Part shown: positions 50,052 to 59,970 of the stretch, in pieces
Layout of the letters: every line of letters begins with the position of its first letter
How positions within the stretch are numbered: position 1 is the first letter of the stretch
Assembly (NCBI GenBank): GCA_963755635.1
Contig: CAVWKS010000025.1
Span: 1-64,000 of the forward strand
DNA: 64,000 bases
From: AC-32 sp963755635
GTDB lineage: Bacteria > Actinomycetota > Thermoleophilia > Gaiellales > Gaiellaceae
Reading direction: 5' to 3'
Notes under the pieces: generated by a model
What the model was told of the DNA's origin: nothing
Seen by the model: the letters and a program-made list of their open reading frames with translations, nothing else
The model's database searches: none
Position numbers and translations under genes: made by a program

Positions 50052-52728
50052 ACGTCACGGTCGACGGCCGGGCCGTTGAGGTGCCGGAGGGCGCGACGCT
50101 GCTCGAGGCGCTCCGCGCCGGCGGCGCGACGGTTCCGACTCTCTGCCACGACGACCGCGTCTCCCCCCACGGCGCCTGCCGGGTCTGCCTCGTCACCGCC
50201 GGCGACCGGGTCGTCCCCTCGTGCGTGACGCCCGCGCGCGACGGCGACGAGATCTCGACGGAGGATCCCCGCTCGCGCACCGCCGCCCGCCACACGCTCG
50301 AGCTGATCGTCTCCGAGCTGCCCGAGCGGGCACTCGAGCTCGCCCGCCGAGCGGAGCGAGCTCGTGCGCGCCTGCGAGCTGCTCGGCGTCGAGCGGAACG
50401 GCTTCGAGGGCGAGCGCATGGGCGCCGGCCGCGACGACTCGCACCCGTACGTGAAGCTCGACCGCGAGCTCTGCATCGCCTGCGGCCTGTGCGTGCGGAT
50501 GTGCGACGAGGTGCAGGGGACGTTCGCGCTCGAGCTCGTCGGGCGCGGGTTCCCGACCGTGGTCGCGCCCGGCAGCGGCGGCCCGTGGCTCGAGTCCGAC
50601 TGCGTGGCCTGCGGCGCTTGCGTCGACTCCTGCCCGACCGGCGCGCTCTCGGAGCCCGGCTTCCTCGACCCGCGGCCGATCGAGCGCGTCGTGACGACCA
50701 CCTGCGGCTACTGCGGCGTCGGTTGCACGCTCGACGTCCACGTCCGGGACAACGAGATCGCGGCGGTGACGCCGAACCACGCCTCCGCGACGAACCGTGG
50801 CCACGCCTGCGTCAAGGGCCGCTTCGCGCACGGCTTCCTCCGCTCCGGCGACCGGCTGACGACGCCGCTGCTGCGGCGGAACGGCCGGCTGGAGCCCGCG
50901 AGCTGGGACGAGGCGCTCGGCTTCGTCGCCGGAGAGCTGAAGCGCATCCGCGACGAGCACGGGCCGAACGCGATCGCCGCGATCTCGTCCGCGCGCGCGA
51001 CCAACGAGGAGAACTACCTCGTCCAGAAGCTGATGCGCGCCGTGATCGGCACGAACAACGTCGACAACTGCTCTCGCCTCTGCCACTCGCCGTCCGCGGC
51101 GGGATTGACCGCGACCTTCGGCGTCTCCGGCGGGACGAACCCGTTCGACGACTTCGACCGCGTCGACTGCTTCCTGCTCGCGGGCGCGAACCCGACCGAG
51201 GCGCACCCGGTCGTGGGCGCGCGGATGAAGCAGCGCGTGATCCAGGGAGCCAAGCTGATCGTCGTCGACCCGCGCCGGATCGAGCTCGCGCGCTACGCGG
51301 ACATCCACCTGCGGCCGCGTGCCGGCGGGAACGTCGCCGTCTTCAACGGGCTCGCGCATGTGCTGCTCCACGAGGGCCACGCCGACGAGACGTTCCTCGC
51401 CGAGCGCGCCGAGGGCCTCGACGAGCTACGCGAGGTGCTCCGTGACCACACGCCCGAGCGGGTCGAGGAGATCACCGGCGTGCCGGCGAGCGAGCTGCGC
51501 CGCGCCGCGCGCATGTACGGCGAGGCCGACTTGTGCGTCGATCGTCTACGGCCTCGGGATCACCGAGCACGCGCACGGGACCGACGGCGTCCGGACGCTC
51601 GCGAACCTCGCTGTCCTGGCCGGCCAGGTCGGGACGGCGCGCGGCGGCGGCGTCAACCCACTGCGCGGGCAGAACAACGTCCAGGGCGCGTCCGACATGG
51701 GCGCGCTGCCGGACCTCCTGCCCGGCTACCGGCGCGTGGCCGACGACGACGAGGCCGTGGCGCGCTGCGAGCGCGAATGGGGCGTCTCGCTCGACCGCAC
51801 GCCGGGCCTGCGGATCCTCGACATGTTCGCGGCCGCGCTCGACGGCCGGTTGAAGGCGCTCTGGGTGATCGGCGAGGACATCGCGCAGAGCGACCCCGAC
51901 ACGAGGCAGGTCGAGGCCGCGATCGACGCTTGCGACCTCGTGATCTCGCAGGACCTCTTCCTCTCGAAGACCGCCGAGCGCGCCGACGTCGTGTTCCCGG
52001 CGGCCGCGTTCCTCGAGAAGGACGGCACCTTCGTCAACTTCGACCGGCGCGTGCAGCGCGTGCGGCCGGCGGTCTCTCCGCCGGGCGAGGCGAAGTCCGA
52101 CTTCGAGATCGTCAACGCGATCGCGGCGGCGCTCGGCGCAGACCTCGCCTGCCCCACTCCGGCGGCGGCATTCGACGAGCTGGCTCGGGTCACGCCCGAC
52201 TTCGCCGGAATCTCACACGCGCGTCTGGACGAAGGCGGACCGATCCACTGGCCCTGCCGCTCCTCCGACGATCCCGGGACGCCGCAGCTCCACCTGGACA
52301 GATTCGCGACGCCGACCGGCAAGGCGCAGCTCGCCGCGCGGCCCTACCTGCCGCCCGGCGAGGAGCCGGACGCCGACTACCCGCTTGTCCTGATCACGGG
52401 CCGGCGCCTCGAGCACTACAACGCCGGCACGATGACGCGCCGGACGCCGAACCTGGAGCTGCTGCCCGAGGAGCTGCTCGAGATCAACCCGGCCGACGCC
52501 GCGCGACTCGGGGTGCACGACCGCGGCCGTGCGACGCTCACGAGCCGCCGGGGCAGCATCGAGGTCAGGACCGATGTGACGGAACGGGTCGCGCCGGGCG
52601 AGCTCTTCATGGCGTTCCACTTCCCGGAGGCCGGAGCGAACACGCTGACCTCGCACGCGAGCGACGAGTTCACCTCGTGCCCCGAGTACAAGGTGACGGC
52701 GGTCAGACTCGCGCCGGCCGGCGGCTAG
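50048..52728 (+). pseudogene. Formate dehydrogenase alpha subunit, two apparent +1 frameshifts
   Basis: The order is: N-terminal [2Fe-2S] domain (CHDDRVSPHGACRVC), two [4Fe-4S] motifs (CIACGLCVRMC and CVACGACVDSC), a further [4Fe-4S] site (CGYCGVGC) and the molybdopterin catalytic domain. The active site NVDNCSRLCHSP carries cysteine, not selenocysteine. The reading frame changes near 50341 (restored reading ELPAERSEL) and near 51533 (restored reading DLASIVYGLG). Removing one base at each gives about 892 residues, the normal length. Both breaks are single extra bases, so an assembly error is as likely as real decay. Confidence 0.88.
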
Positions 52729-52960
52729 GCCGGGCGGACACGTCCGGGGTCTGACCCCGGACATGGCGCTTCGGAGCGCGAGCGGCGCGCCGCGCGGGCA
52801 GTAGCGGCAGGATCGCGCTCAGTGGCGCGTCGGCCGCCACGATCCATTCCCCAGGCGTGTCGGCGAGGCCGGCGTCGATGCCGTGAGCGCGCAACTCGTC
52901 GATGAGGTCGATCGCTGCGTACGAGTCCGGGAGCGCAACACGCACGCCGGAACCCGTCAC
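52703..52960 (-). CDS. Small uncharacterised protein upstream-coupled to malic enzyme
   Basis: This 85-residue protein contains VRVALPDSYAAIDLIDELRAHGIDAGLADTPGEWIVAADAPLSAILPLLP, which looks like one alpha/beta domain, followed by a basic tail. Its GTG overlaps the malic enzyme stop (GTGA), supporting a real gene. Its end overlaps the formate dehydrogenase gene by 26 bases and contains a perfect palindrome. No family is recognised. Confidence 0.5.
   Translation of the reverse strand: MTGSGVRVALPDSYAAIDLIDELRAHGIDAGLADTPGEWIVAADAPLSAILPLLPARRAARAPKRHVRGQTPDVSARPSRRPARV
52742..52762. repeat. Perfect 10-1-10 palindrome after formate dehydrogenase
   Basis: GTCCGGGGTC, T, GACCCCGGAC form a perfect hairpin 14 bases after the fdh alpha stop. 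It could act as terminator or be a dispersed REP-type palindrome. Only one copy was seen in this window. Confidence 0.6.
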
Positions 52961-54360
52961 GGCGCCACCTTCGCGCCGTTGGGCTTTGGAGCGGCGGCGG
53001 CAACCGCCTCCGCGACAGCCGGCGCGGCGCGGCGATCGAAGACGCTCGGGATCACGTAGTCCGCCTCGAGGTGCTCGGCCTCGACCACGCCTGCGAGCGC
53101 GTGAGCGGCGGCAAGCTCCATCTCGCGCGTGATGGTCGGCGCGCGTGCATCGAGCGCTCCCCGGAAGATGCCCGGGAACGCGAGCACGTTGTTGATCTGG
53201 TTCGGGTAGTCGGAGCGGCCAGTGCCGACGACGGCGACGAGGTGCTCGATCTCCTCGGGAGCGATCTCCGGCGTCGGGTTGGCCATCGCGAAGACGATCG
53301 CGCCCTCGGCCATCGAGCGGATCCCGTCCACCGAGACGGCGCCCGGGGTCGAGAGCCCGATGTAGACGTCGGCGCCGTCGAGCGCTTCGTCCGCGGTGCC
53401 TGCGTGCCCGCCCGGGTTCGTCTCCTCGGCGAGCGAAGCCTTGAACGGGTCGAGCCCCTCGCGGCCCGGGTAGAGGATTCCGCGACGGTCGCAGCAGACG
53501 ACCGAGCCGGCGCCGGCCGAGACCAGCATCCGCGCGGTCGCGGCGCCCGCAGCGCCGGCGCCCGTGAGCACGACGCGCACATCCTCGAGCCGCTTCCCCA
53601 CGACCTTGAGCGCGTTCAGCAGCGCCGCCAGGACGACGATCGCCGTCCCGTGCTGGTCGTCGTGGAAGACCGGGATCGAAAGCTGCTCGCGCAGCCGCGC
53701 CTCGATCTCGAAGCAGCGCGGCGCGGAGATGTCCTCGAGGTTGATCCCGCCGAAGACCGGCGCGATCGCCGCGACGGTGCGCACGATCTCGTCCGGGTCA
53801 GTGGTCGCGAGGCAGATCGGCCACGCGTCGATCCCGCCGAACTCCTTGAACAGGATCGCCTTGCCCTCCATTACCGGAAGGGCCGCTTCCGGGCCGATGT
53901 CGCCGAGCCCGAGCACGGCGGTGCCGTCCGTGACGACGGCGACCGCGTTGTGCTTGATCGTCAGGTTCCAGACCTTCTCGGGAGCATCGGCAATTGCTCG
54001 GCAGACCCGCGCGACTCCCGGCGTGTAGGCCATCGAGAGGTCGTCGCGCGTCTTCAGAGGCGTCTTCGGCGTGACCTCGAGCTTGCCGCCGAGGTGCAGC
54101 AGGAAGGTGCGGTCGGAGACGTGCTCGACCTCGACCCCGTCCAGCATGCGGACCGCCTCGACGATCCGCTCGATGTGCTCCTCTCCGTCGGCGAGCACGG
54201 TGATGTCTCGCACCTTCTTGCCCTGCTCGACGCGCACGAGGTCGATCGCGCCAAGCAGCCCGCCGGCCTCGCCGATCGCGCTCGCGAGACGCGCGAACGA
54301 CCCCGGCTGGTTGTCGAGGTGGACGCGCAACGTCGCGCTGAACGATGCGGACGGGTGCAT
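52957..54360 (-). CDS. NAD(P)-dependent malic enzyme with N-terminal ACT domain
   Basis: This 467-residue enzyme oxidatively decarboxylates malate to pyruvate. An ACT-like regulatory domain occupies residues about 8-80 (LRVHLDNQPGSFARLASAIGEAGG). The malic core follows, with SMAYTPGVARVC, PVMEGKAILFKEFGGIDA, the metal-binding FHDDQHGTA and the nucleotide fold TGAGAAGAATARML. The ACT domain suggests amino-acid feedback. It is divergent from fhs. Confidence 0.93.
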   Translation of the reverse strand: MHPSASFSATLRVHLDNQPGSFARLASAIGEAGGLLGAIDLVRVEQGKKVRDITVLADGEEHIERIVEAVRMLDGVEVEHVSDRTFLLHLGGKLEVTPKTPLKTRDDLSMAYTPGVARVCRAIADAPEKVWNLTIKHNAVAVVTDGTAVLGLGDIGPEAALPVMEGKAILFKEFGGIDAWPICLATTDPDEIVRTVAAIAPVFGGINLEDISAPRCFEIEARLREQLSIPVFHDDQHGTAIVVLAALLNALKVVGKRLEDVRVVLTGAGAAGAATARMLVSAGAGSVVCCDRRGILYPGREGLDPFKASLAEETNPGGHAGTADEALDGADVYIGLSTPGAVSVDGIRSMAEGAIVFAMANPTPEIAPEEIEHLVAVVGTGRSDYPNQINNVLAFPGIFRGALDARAPTITREMELAAAHALAGVVEAEHLEADYVIPSVFDRRAAPAVAEAVAAAAPKPNGAKVAP

Positions 54361-54388
54361 GGCCGGAGTGTCGCCGCGCCGGCCCGCT

Positions 54389-54460
54389 GCGCCATCCGCG
54401 CCCCTACCGAAACCGCCTGCGGCTTTTCCGCACGCGATTCCGCGCATGCCCGGATGGCGC
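54389..54460. repeat. Inverted repeat in malic enzyme/fhs divergent region
   Basis: GCGCCATCCG (54389-54398) and CGGATGGCGC (54451-54460) are perfect 10-base inverted arms 52 bases apart, flanking a smaller imperfect hairpin (about 54409-54428). They may be two operator half-sites or a stem controlling both divergent genes. Confidence 0.4.
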
Positions 54461-54489
54461 AACCGCGGTCTCGCGGCAGCGTTCGAGCC

Positions 54490-56133
54490 ATGACAACCAT
54501 CCCGCAGCGAGAGCTCCTGCCCGTCGCCGAGCTCGGCGAGCAGCTCGGGCTCCTCCCAGAAGAGATTCAGCCGTACGGCCGCCGAGCGGCCAAGATCGAG
54601 CTCTCAGCGCTCGAGCGCCTGAGCGACACGCCGGACGGCAAGCTCGTGTCCGTCACCGCGGTCACGCCGACGAAGGCCGGCGAGGGCAAGACGACCACCG
54701 CGATCTCGCTCACCGAGGCCCTCGGGCACATCGGCGAGCGCCCCGTCCTCTGCCTGCGCGAGCCCTCGCTCGGGCCGGTCTTCGGGATCAAGGGCGGCGG
54801 CACCGGCGGCGGTCGCGCCCAGCTCGCCGCGATGGACCTGATCAACCTCCACTTCACCGGCGACATCCACGCGATCGGCGCCGCGAACAACCTGCTGGCC
54901 GCGATGCTCGAGGCGCACCTGCTGCACGGGAACGCGCTCGGCATCGATCCGCACTCGATCACCTGGCGGCGCTGCCTCGACATGGACGACCGCGCGCTGC
55001 GCCAGGTCGTCGTCGGGCTCGGCGGGCGCGTGAACGGATCGCCCCGCGAGACCGGCTTCGACATCACGGCCGCCTCCGAGGTGATGGCCATCGTCGCGGT
55101 CTCGGACGGCTTCGCAGACCTGCGGGCACGGCTCGGCGCGATCACGGTCGCGCAGACCTTCGACGGCGAGCCCGTCACGGCGGAGCTGCTCGGAGCGGCC
55201 GGCTCGATGGCGGCGCTGCTGACCGACGCGCTCAAGCCGAACCTCGTGCAGACGCTCGAGGGACAGCCTGCGCTCGTCCACGCCGGCCCGTTCGCCAACA
55301 TCGCGCACGGCAACAACTCCGTCCTCGCCGACTGGCTCGGGCTCAAGCTGGGCGACTACGTCATCACCGAGAGCGGCTTCGGCGCGGACATGGGCTTCGA
55401 GAAGTTCGTCGACATCGTCTGCCGCGGCCGCGGGCTCGCCCCGGACGCAGTCGTGCTCGTCGCGACGACGCAGGCGCTGAAGCACCACGGCGGCGATCCC
55501 GACGGTGGCGTCGCGGCGATCGAGCGCGGCGCGGACAACCTCGCGGCAAATATGCGGATCGTCCGCGAGTTCGGTCTCGCACCCGTCGTCGCGGTCAACC
55601 GCTTCCCGGACGACGACCCGCTCGAGATCGACGCGATCTGCCGGCTCTCGCTGGAGCTGGGCGCGTTCGCTGCCGAGGTCAACGACGGCTTCGCCCGCGG
55701 CGGCCCGGGCGCAGTCGGGCTCGCGGAGGTCGTCATGGAGGCGGCCGAGCACGGCGCCGACGTCCAGCCGCTCTACGAGCTCGACGCACCGATCGCAGCC
55801 AAGATCGAGGCGGTGGCGACCAGGGCCTACGGCGCGGCGGGGATCGAGCTCTCGCCCGCGGCGGCGGCACAGGCGAAGCAGCTCGCGGAGGCGGGTCTCG
55901 ACGGCCTGCCGGTCTGCATCGCGAAGACGCACCTGTCGCTCTCGCACGATCCGGCGCTCGGCGGCACCCCGACCGGCTTCACGCTGCCGGTCCGGGAGCT
56001 CCGGCCCTACACGGGCGCGGGCTGGATCGTCGCGCTCTGCGGGAACATGCAGACCATGCCCGGCCTTCCGGCAGACCCGGCCGCGCTGCGGATCGACGTC
56101 GATTCGGACGGCCTCGTCACCGGGCTGCGCTGA
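54490..56133 (+). CDS. fhs: Formate--tetrahydrofolate ligase
   Basis: This 547-residue enzyme makes 10-formyl-THF from formate, THF and ATP. The P-loop TPTKAGEGKTTT is at residues 59-70, followed by REPSLGPVFGIKGGGTGGG and NLHFTGDIHAIG, both diagnostic. It is of full length. The nearby formate dehydrogenase can make or consume the same formate pool. ATG start; no dyad box. Confidence 0.97.
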   Translation: MTTIPQRELLPVAELGEQLGLLPEEIQPYGRRAAKIELSALERLSDTPDGKLVSVTAVTPTKAGEGKTTTAISLTEALGHIGERPVLCLREPSLGPVFGIKGGGTGGGRAQLAAMDLINLHFTGDIHAIGAANNLLAAMLEAHLLHGNALGIDPHSITWRRCLDMDDRALRQVVVGLGGRVNGSPRETGFDITAASEVMAIVAVSDGFADLRARLGAITVAQTFDGEPVTAELLGAAGSMAALLTDALKPNLVQTLEGQPALVHAGPFANIAHGNNSVLADWLGLKLGDYVITESGFGADMGFEKFVDIVCRGRGLAPDAVVLVATTQALKHHGGDPDGGVAAIERGADNLAANMRIVREFGLAPVVAVNRFPDDDPLEIDAICRLSLELGAFAAEVNDGFARGGPGAVGLAEVVMEAAEHGADVQPLYELDAPIAAKIEAVATRAYGAAGIELSPAAAAQAKQLAEAGLDGLPVCIAKTHLSLSHDPALGGTPTGFTLPVRELRPYTGAGWIVALCGNMQTMPGLPADPAALRIDVDSDGLVTGLR

Positions 56134-56136
56134 GCT

Positions 56137-56670
56137 TCAGACGGGCCAGCTCGAGCGGACTCGCGGGTATTCCCGCTCACCCCAGTCCGCGTAGGCGACG
56201 CGCGAGTCGCTCGTGTCCTCCGGCGACGAGGCGTCATAGCGCGCGGCCAGCTCATTGCGCGGGTAGTGGACTTCGTTCCCTTCGCCGCGCGCGCCGGCCA
56301 TCAGGATCGCGCAGGGCCCGTCGCCGGCCCCGACTCTGATGTGGTGCGTGCCGGGCGAGGCGTGGAAGAAGTCCCACTGCTTCAGGCGCCGCTCCTCGCC
56401 CTCGACGATCAGGATGCACTCGCCCGCCAGGACGAGGAAGTCCTCCTGGAATGTCTCCGAGTGGTAGCGCCCGTTCGGCTGGCCGGGCTCGAGGACGTGG
56501 ACGCCGATCCCGTACTGCTCGAACTCACCGGTCGGCGGCTCGAAGTCGGTCCAGGTTCCCGCGCGGTCGTGCCGGCGCCAAACGGTGTCGGCAAGGTTGA
56601 CCACGAACCAGCCTGGCGACGAGACCACTGACCCCTCGTCGGTCTGCTCGATCCGAGCCTCCTCGGTCAT
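56137..56670 (-). CDS. Cupin-domain protein
   Basis: This 177-residue protein has a single cupin barrel: GRYHSETFQEDFLVLAGECILIVEGEERRLKQWDFFHASPGTHHIRVG, with likely metal ligands His, Glu and His. The C-terminus is polar. It follows greA on the same strand with a 22-base gap. Its substrate is unknown. Confidence 0.88.
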   Translation of the reverse strand: MTEEARIEQTDEGSVVSSPGWFVVNLADTVWRRHDRAGTWTDFEPPTGEFEQYGIGVHVLEPGQPNGRYHSETFQEDFLVLAGECILIVEGEERRLKQWDFFHASPGTHHIRVGAGDGPCAILMAGARGEGNEVHYPRNELAARYDASSPEDTSDSRVAYADWGEREYPRVRSSWPV

Positions 56671-56692
56671 GGCGCGAGCCTAGCTAGGAGGG

Positions 56693-57148
56693 CTAACGAC
56701 CGACCGAGACCACGCGTGCCCGCCAGGTCCCGCTGGGAGCGGCGACCTCGACCTCGTCGCCGGCCGTCGCTCCCATCAGCGACCGTCCCAGCGGCGAGTC
56801 GGGCGAGACGCCGCCCACGCTCGAGATCTCGACCTCCATCCGCTCACCCTGCTCGTCCTCGAGCTCGACCTTCGAGCCGACCCCCACCGCGCCCGAGTCG
56901 ACTGCCTCCTCGTCGACGAGCACCGCTCGCTGAAGACGGTCGCGCAGCACCGTGATCCGGCGCTCGAGCAGTCCCTGCTCGTTCTTGGCCGCGTGGTACT
57001 CGAAGTTCTCCGAGAGGTCGCCGAAGCCGCGCGCCGTACTGATCGCCTCGACGACGGCGGCACGGCGCGGGCCTTCCAGCTCGGCCAGCTCGGCCTCGAG
57101 CTGCTCCTTCTGCGCCCGCGTGAAGTGCTCGGACTTGTCTGCGCCCAT
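56693..57148 (-). CDS. greA: Transcription elongation factor GreA/GreB family
   Basis: This 151-residue factor stimulates transcript cleavage by stalled RNA polymerase. Residues 1-75 form the coiled coil with the acidic tip GDLSENFEYHAAK, and the rest is an FKBP-like domain with SPLGRSLMGATAGDEVEV. It matches the family closely and is of normal length. Confidence 0.93.
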   Translation of the reverse strand: MGADKSEHFTRAQKEQLEAELAELEGPRRAAVVEAISTARGFGDLSENFEYHAAKNEQGLLERRITVLRDRLQRAVLVDEEAVDSGAVGVGSKVELEDEQGERMEVEISSVGGVSPDSPLGRSLMGATAGDEVEVAAPSGTWRARVVSVGR

Positions 57149-57227
57149 CGCAGGAGGGTAGCGGCCTCCTGCTACTGTGCGTTCACGGGCGGCAATCCGG
57201 TCGTCCGGTGAGATGAGCTTCTCGTTC

Positions 57228-57274
57228 CTCCTTCGGGTGATTCGAGGTAGGCAAGTCTCGAGCCCGAAAAGGAG
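57228..57274 (+). promoter_or_regulatory. 5' leader hairpin sequestering the DEAD-box gene Shine-Dalgarno
   Basis: CTCCTTCGGG (57228-57237) can pair with CCCGAAAAGGAG (57263-57274) with two bulged A residues. An inner stem joins TCGAG (57242-57246) and CTCGA (57257-57261). The pairing hides GGAG, 8 bases before the ATG at 57283. TACTGT at 57173-57178 is a possible -10, giving a leader of about 98 bases. A structural switch on translation is inferred. Confidence 0.5.
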
Positions 57275-57282
57275 TCGAACAG

Positions 57283-58452
<1,170 letters not shown>

Positions 58453-58453
58453 G

Positions 58454-59437
58454 ATGAAGCTCCTCGTTCTCGGCGGGACGAAGTTCCTCGGGCGCGCGGC
58501 TGTCGAAGCGGCGCTCGCCCGCGGCGACGAGGTGACGCTCTTCAACCGCGGCGAGACGAACCCCGAGCTGTTCCCGGAGGCCGAGAAGCTGCGCGGCGAC
58601 CGCGACGGCGATCTTTCCGCCCTCGAGGGCCGCGAATGGGACGCCGTGATCGACCCGTCCGGCTACGTGCCGCGCGTCGTCCGAGCGTCCGCAGAGCTGT
58701 TGCAGGGCTCGGTCGGCCACTACCTGTTCGTCTCGAGCTGCTCGGTCTACGCGGAGCCGTACGTGGCCGGCTTCGACGAGAGCGCGCCGACGCAGGAGCT
58801 CGAGGACCCGGCGAGCGAGGAGATCATGCGCGACTACGGCGCGCTCAAGATGGCCTGCGAGCGGGTCGTCGCCGAGACCTTCCCGGACGCGCACACGAAC
58901 GTCCGCGCGGGCCTGATCGTCGGGCCGAACGACCCGACCGGGCGCTACACGTACTGGCCGCTGCGGGTCTCGCTCGGCGGCGAGGTGCTGGCACCCGGGC
59001 CGCTGGAGCGGCACATCCAGTACGCCGACGTCCGCGATCTCGGCGCCTGGCTGGTCGAGGCCTGCGCATCCGCGGCGACCGGCGCGTTCAACGCGGCCTG
59101 CGAGCCCGTGTCGTTCGCGGACATGCTCGCCTCCTGCGGCGACGCCGAGGTCACCTGGGCCTCCGACGACTTCCTGGTCGAACACGAAGTCGAGCCGTTC
59201 ACCGAGCTGCCGCTCTGGATCCCCGAGCCCGATTCCGCGTTCCTGCAGATGAGCGTTGCCAAGGCCGTCGCCGCCGGGCTCGAGTTCCGGCCGCTCGAAG
59301 AGACGGCGCGCGACACGCTCGCCTGGGCGCAGCAAGCGGGCGAGCAACTGGTCAACGACCGCGGCAACCGGCAAGGTCGTGCCGGGCTCGACCCGGCGCG
59401 CGAGGCCGAGCTACTCGCGGCCTGGCACGCGCGCTAG
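58454..59437 (+). CDS. NAD-dependent epimerase/dehydratase-like protein
   Basis: This 327-residue extended SDR has the nucleotide motif VLGGTKFLGRAAVE at the N-terminus, FVSSCSVY and an active-site-like DYGALKMACE. It belongs to the CSP41/isoflavone-reductase-like group, in which catalytic residues are often altered and RNA binding has been reported for some. It begins one base after the helicase stop, so the two are co-transcribed. Confidence 0.85.
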   Translation: MKLLVLGGTKFLGRAAVEAALARGDEVTLFNRGETNPELFPEAEKLRGDRDGDLSALEGREWDAVIDPSGYVPRVVRASAELLQGSVGHYLFVSSCSVYAEPYVAGFDESAPTQELEDPASEEIMRDYGALKMACERVVAETFPDAHTNVRAGLIVGPNDPTGRYTYWPLRVSLGGEVLAPGPLERHIQYADVRDLGAWLVEACASAATGAFNAACEPVSFADMLASCGDAEVTWASDDFLVEHEVEPFTELPLWIPEPDSAFLQMSVAKAVAAGLEFRPLEETARDTLAWAQQAGEQLVNDRGNRQGRAGLDPAREAELLAAWHAR

Positions 59438-59913
59438 GCCTCGCAGGCGTCGTCGTCAGCGGCTTCGACCGGTAGGCGGCCGAGCAGCTCGCTCAGCGAC
59501 TCGAGCTCGCCCGCCGTGAAGTGCTCGCCGAAGAGGCTGCGAATTCCCTCGACGTGCGTCTTCGAGGCCGCGCGCAGCTTCCCTAGCCCGTCCGGCGTGA
59601 GCTGCGCGTAGCTCACCCGCGCGTCGCTCTCGCACGCCACGCGCTCGACGAAGCCGTTCCGCTCCAGGCCTGCGAGCAGCCGCGTGATCCCGGAAGGCGT
59701 CAGTAGCACCTGCTGCGCGAGGTCGATGCGTCGCAGCCGCCGGTCGGGCGCCCGCGCGAGGCGCAGCAGCACCTCGTAGTCGCTCAGCGTCAGGCCGTGC
59801 TCGTGCACGAGCTCCGTGTTGAAACGGCGAGTCGTCGCGGCGTGCGCGCGCAGCAGTCCGGCAAAGACCTGGACCTCCGGAGTTGTTTGAGTGCTCAATA
59901 CTTGACGAGTCAA
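59434..59913 (-). CDS. MarR-family transcriptional regulator
   Basis: This 159-residue dimeric winged-helix regulator has the recognition region RRIDLAQQVLLTPSGITRLLAGLERNGFVER. The N-terminus is uncertain: TTG at 59913 (AGAGAAGA just upstream) or TTG at 59898. Three inverted-repeat boxes overlap or precede the start, so it probably represses itself and the divergent yceI gene. The 3' end overlaps the epimerase gene. Confidence 0.92.
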   Translation of the reverse strand: MTRQVLSTQTTPEVQVFAGLLRAHAATTRRFNTELVHEHGLTLSDYEVLLRLARAPDRRLRRIDLAQQVLLTPSGITRLLAGLERNGFVERVACESDARVSYAQLTPDGLGKLRAASKTHVEGIRSLFGEHFTAGELESLSELLGRLPVEAADDDACEA

Positions 59914-59944
59914 TCTTCTCTCGCTATGATTGTTGACGACTCAA
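59887..59944. promoter_or_regulatory. Three MarR-type operator boxes
   Basis: TTGAGTGCTCAA (59887-59898), TTGACGAGTCAA (59902-59913) and TTGACGACTCAA (59933-59944) share the dyad TTGAS-N2-STCAA. They cover the divergent marR-yceI promoter region. Confidence 0.75.
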
Positions 59945-59970
59945 GTATATCCGAAAGGAGCGACAGCACA

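Noticed and set aside
51060..51110. Selenocysteine at the formate dehydrogenase active site
   Set aside because: The codon in NVDNCSRLCHSP is TGC (Cys), not TGA, and no SECIS-like hairpin was noticed.
39957..52728. Programmed ribosomal frameshifting in fdh alpha and the histidine kinase
   Set aside because: The five sites share no slippery sequence or stimulatory structure and occur in unrelated families; single-base insertions explain them better.
53071..54489. Long open frame continuing upstream of fhs
   Set aside because: It is antisense to the malic enzyme, is Arg/Asp-rich and has no domain signature; fhs begins with ATG at 54490.
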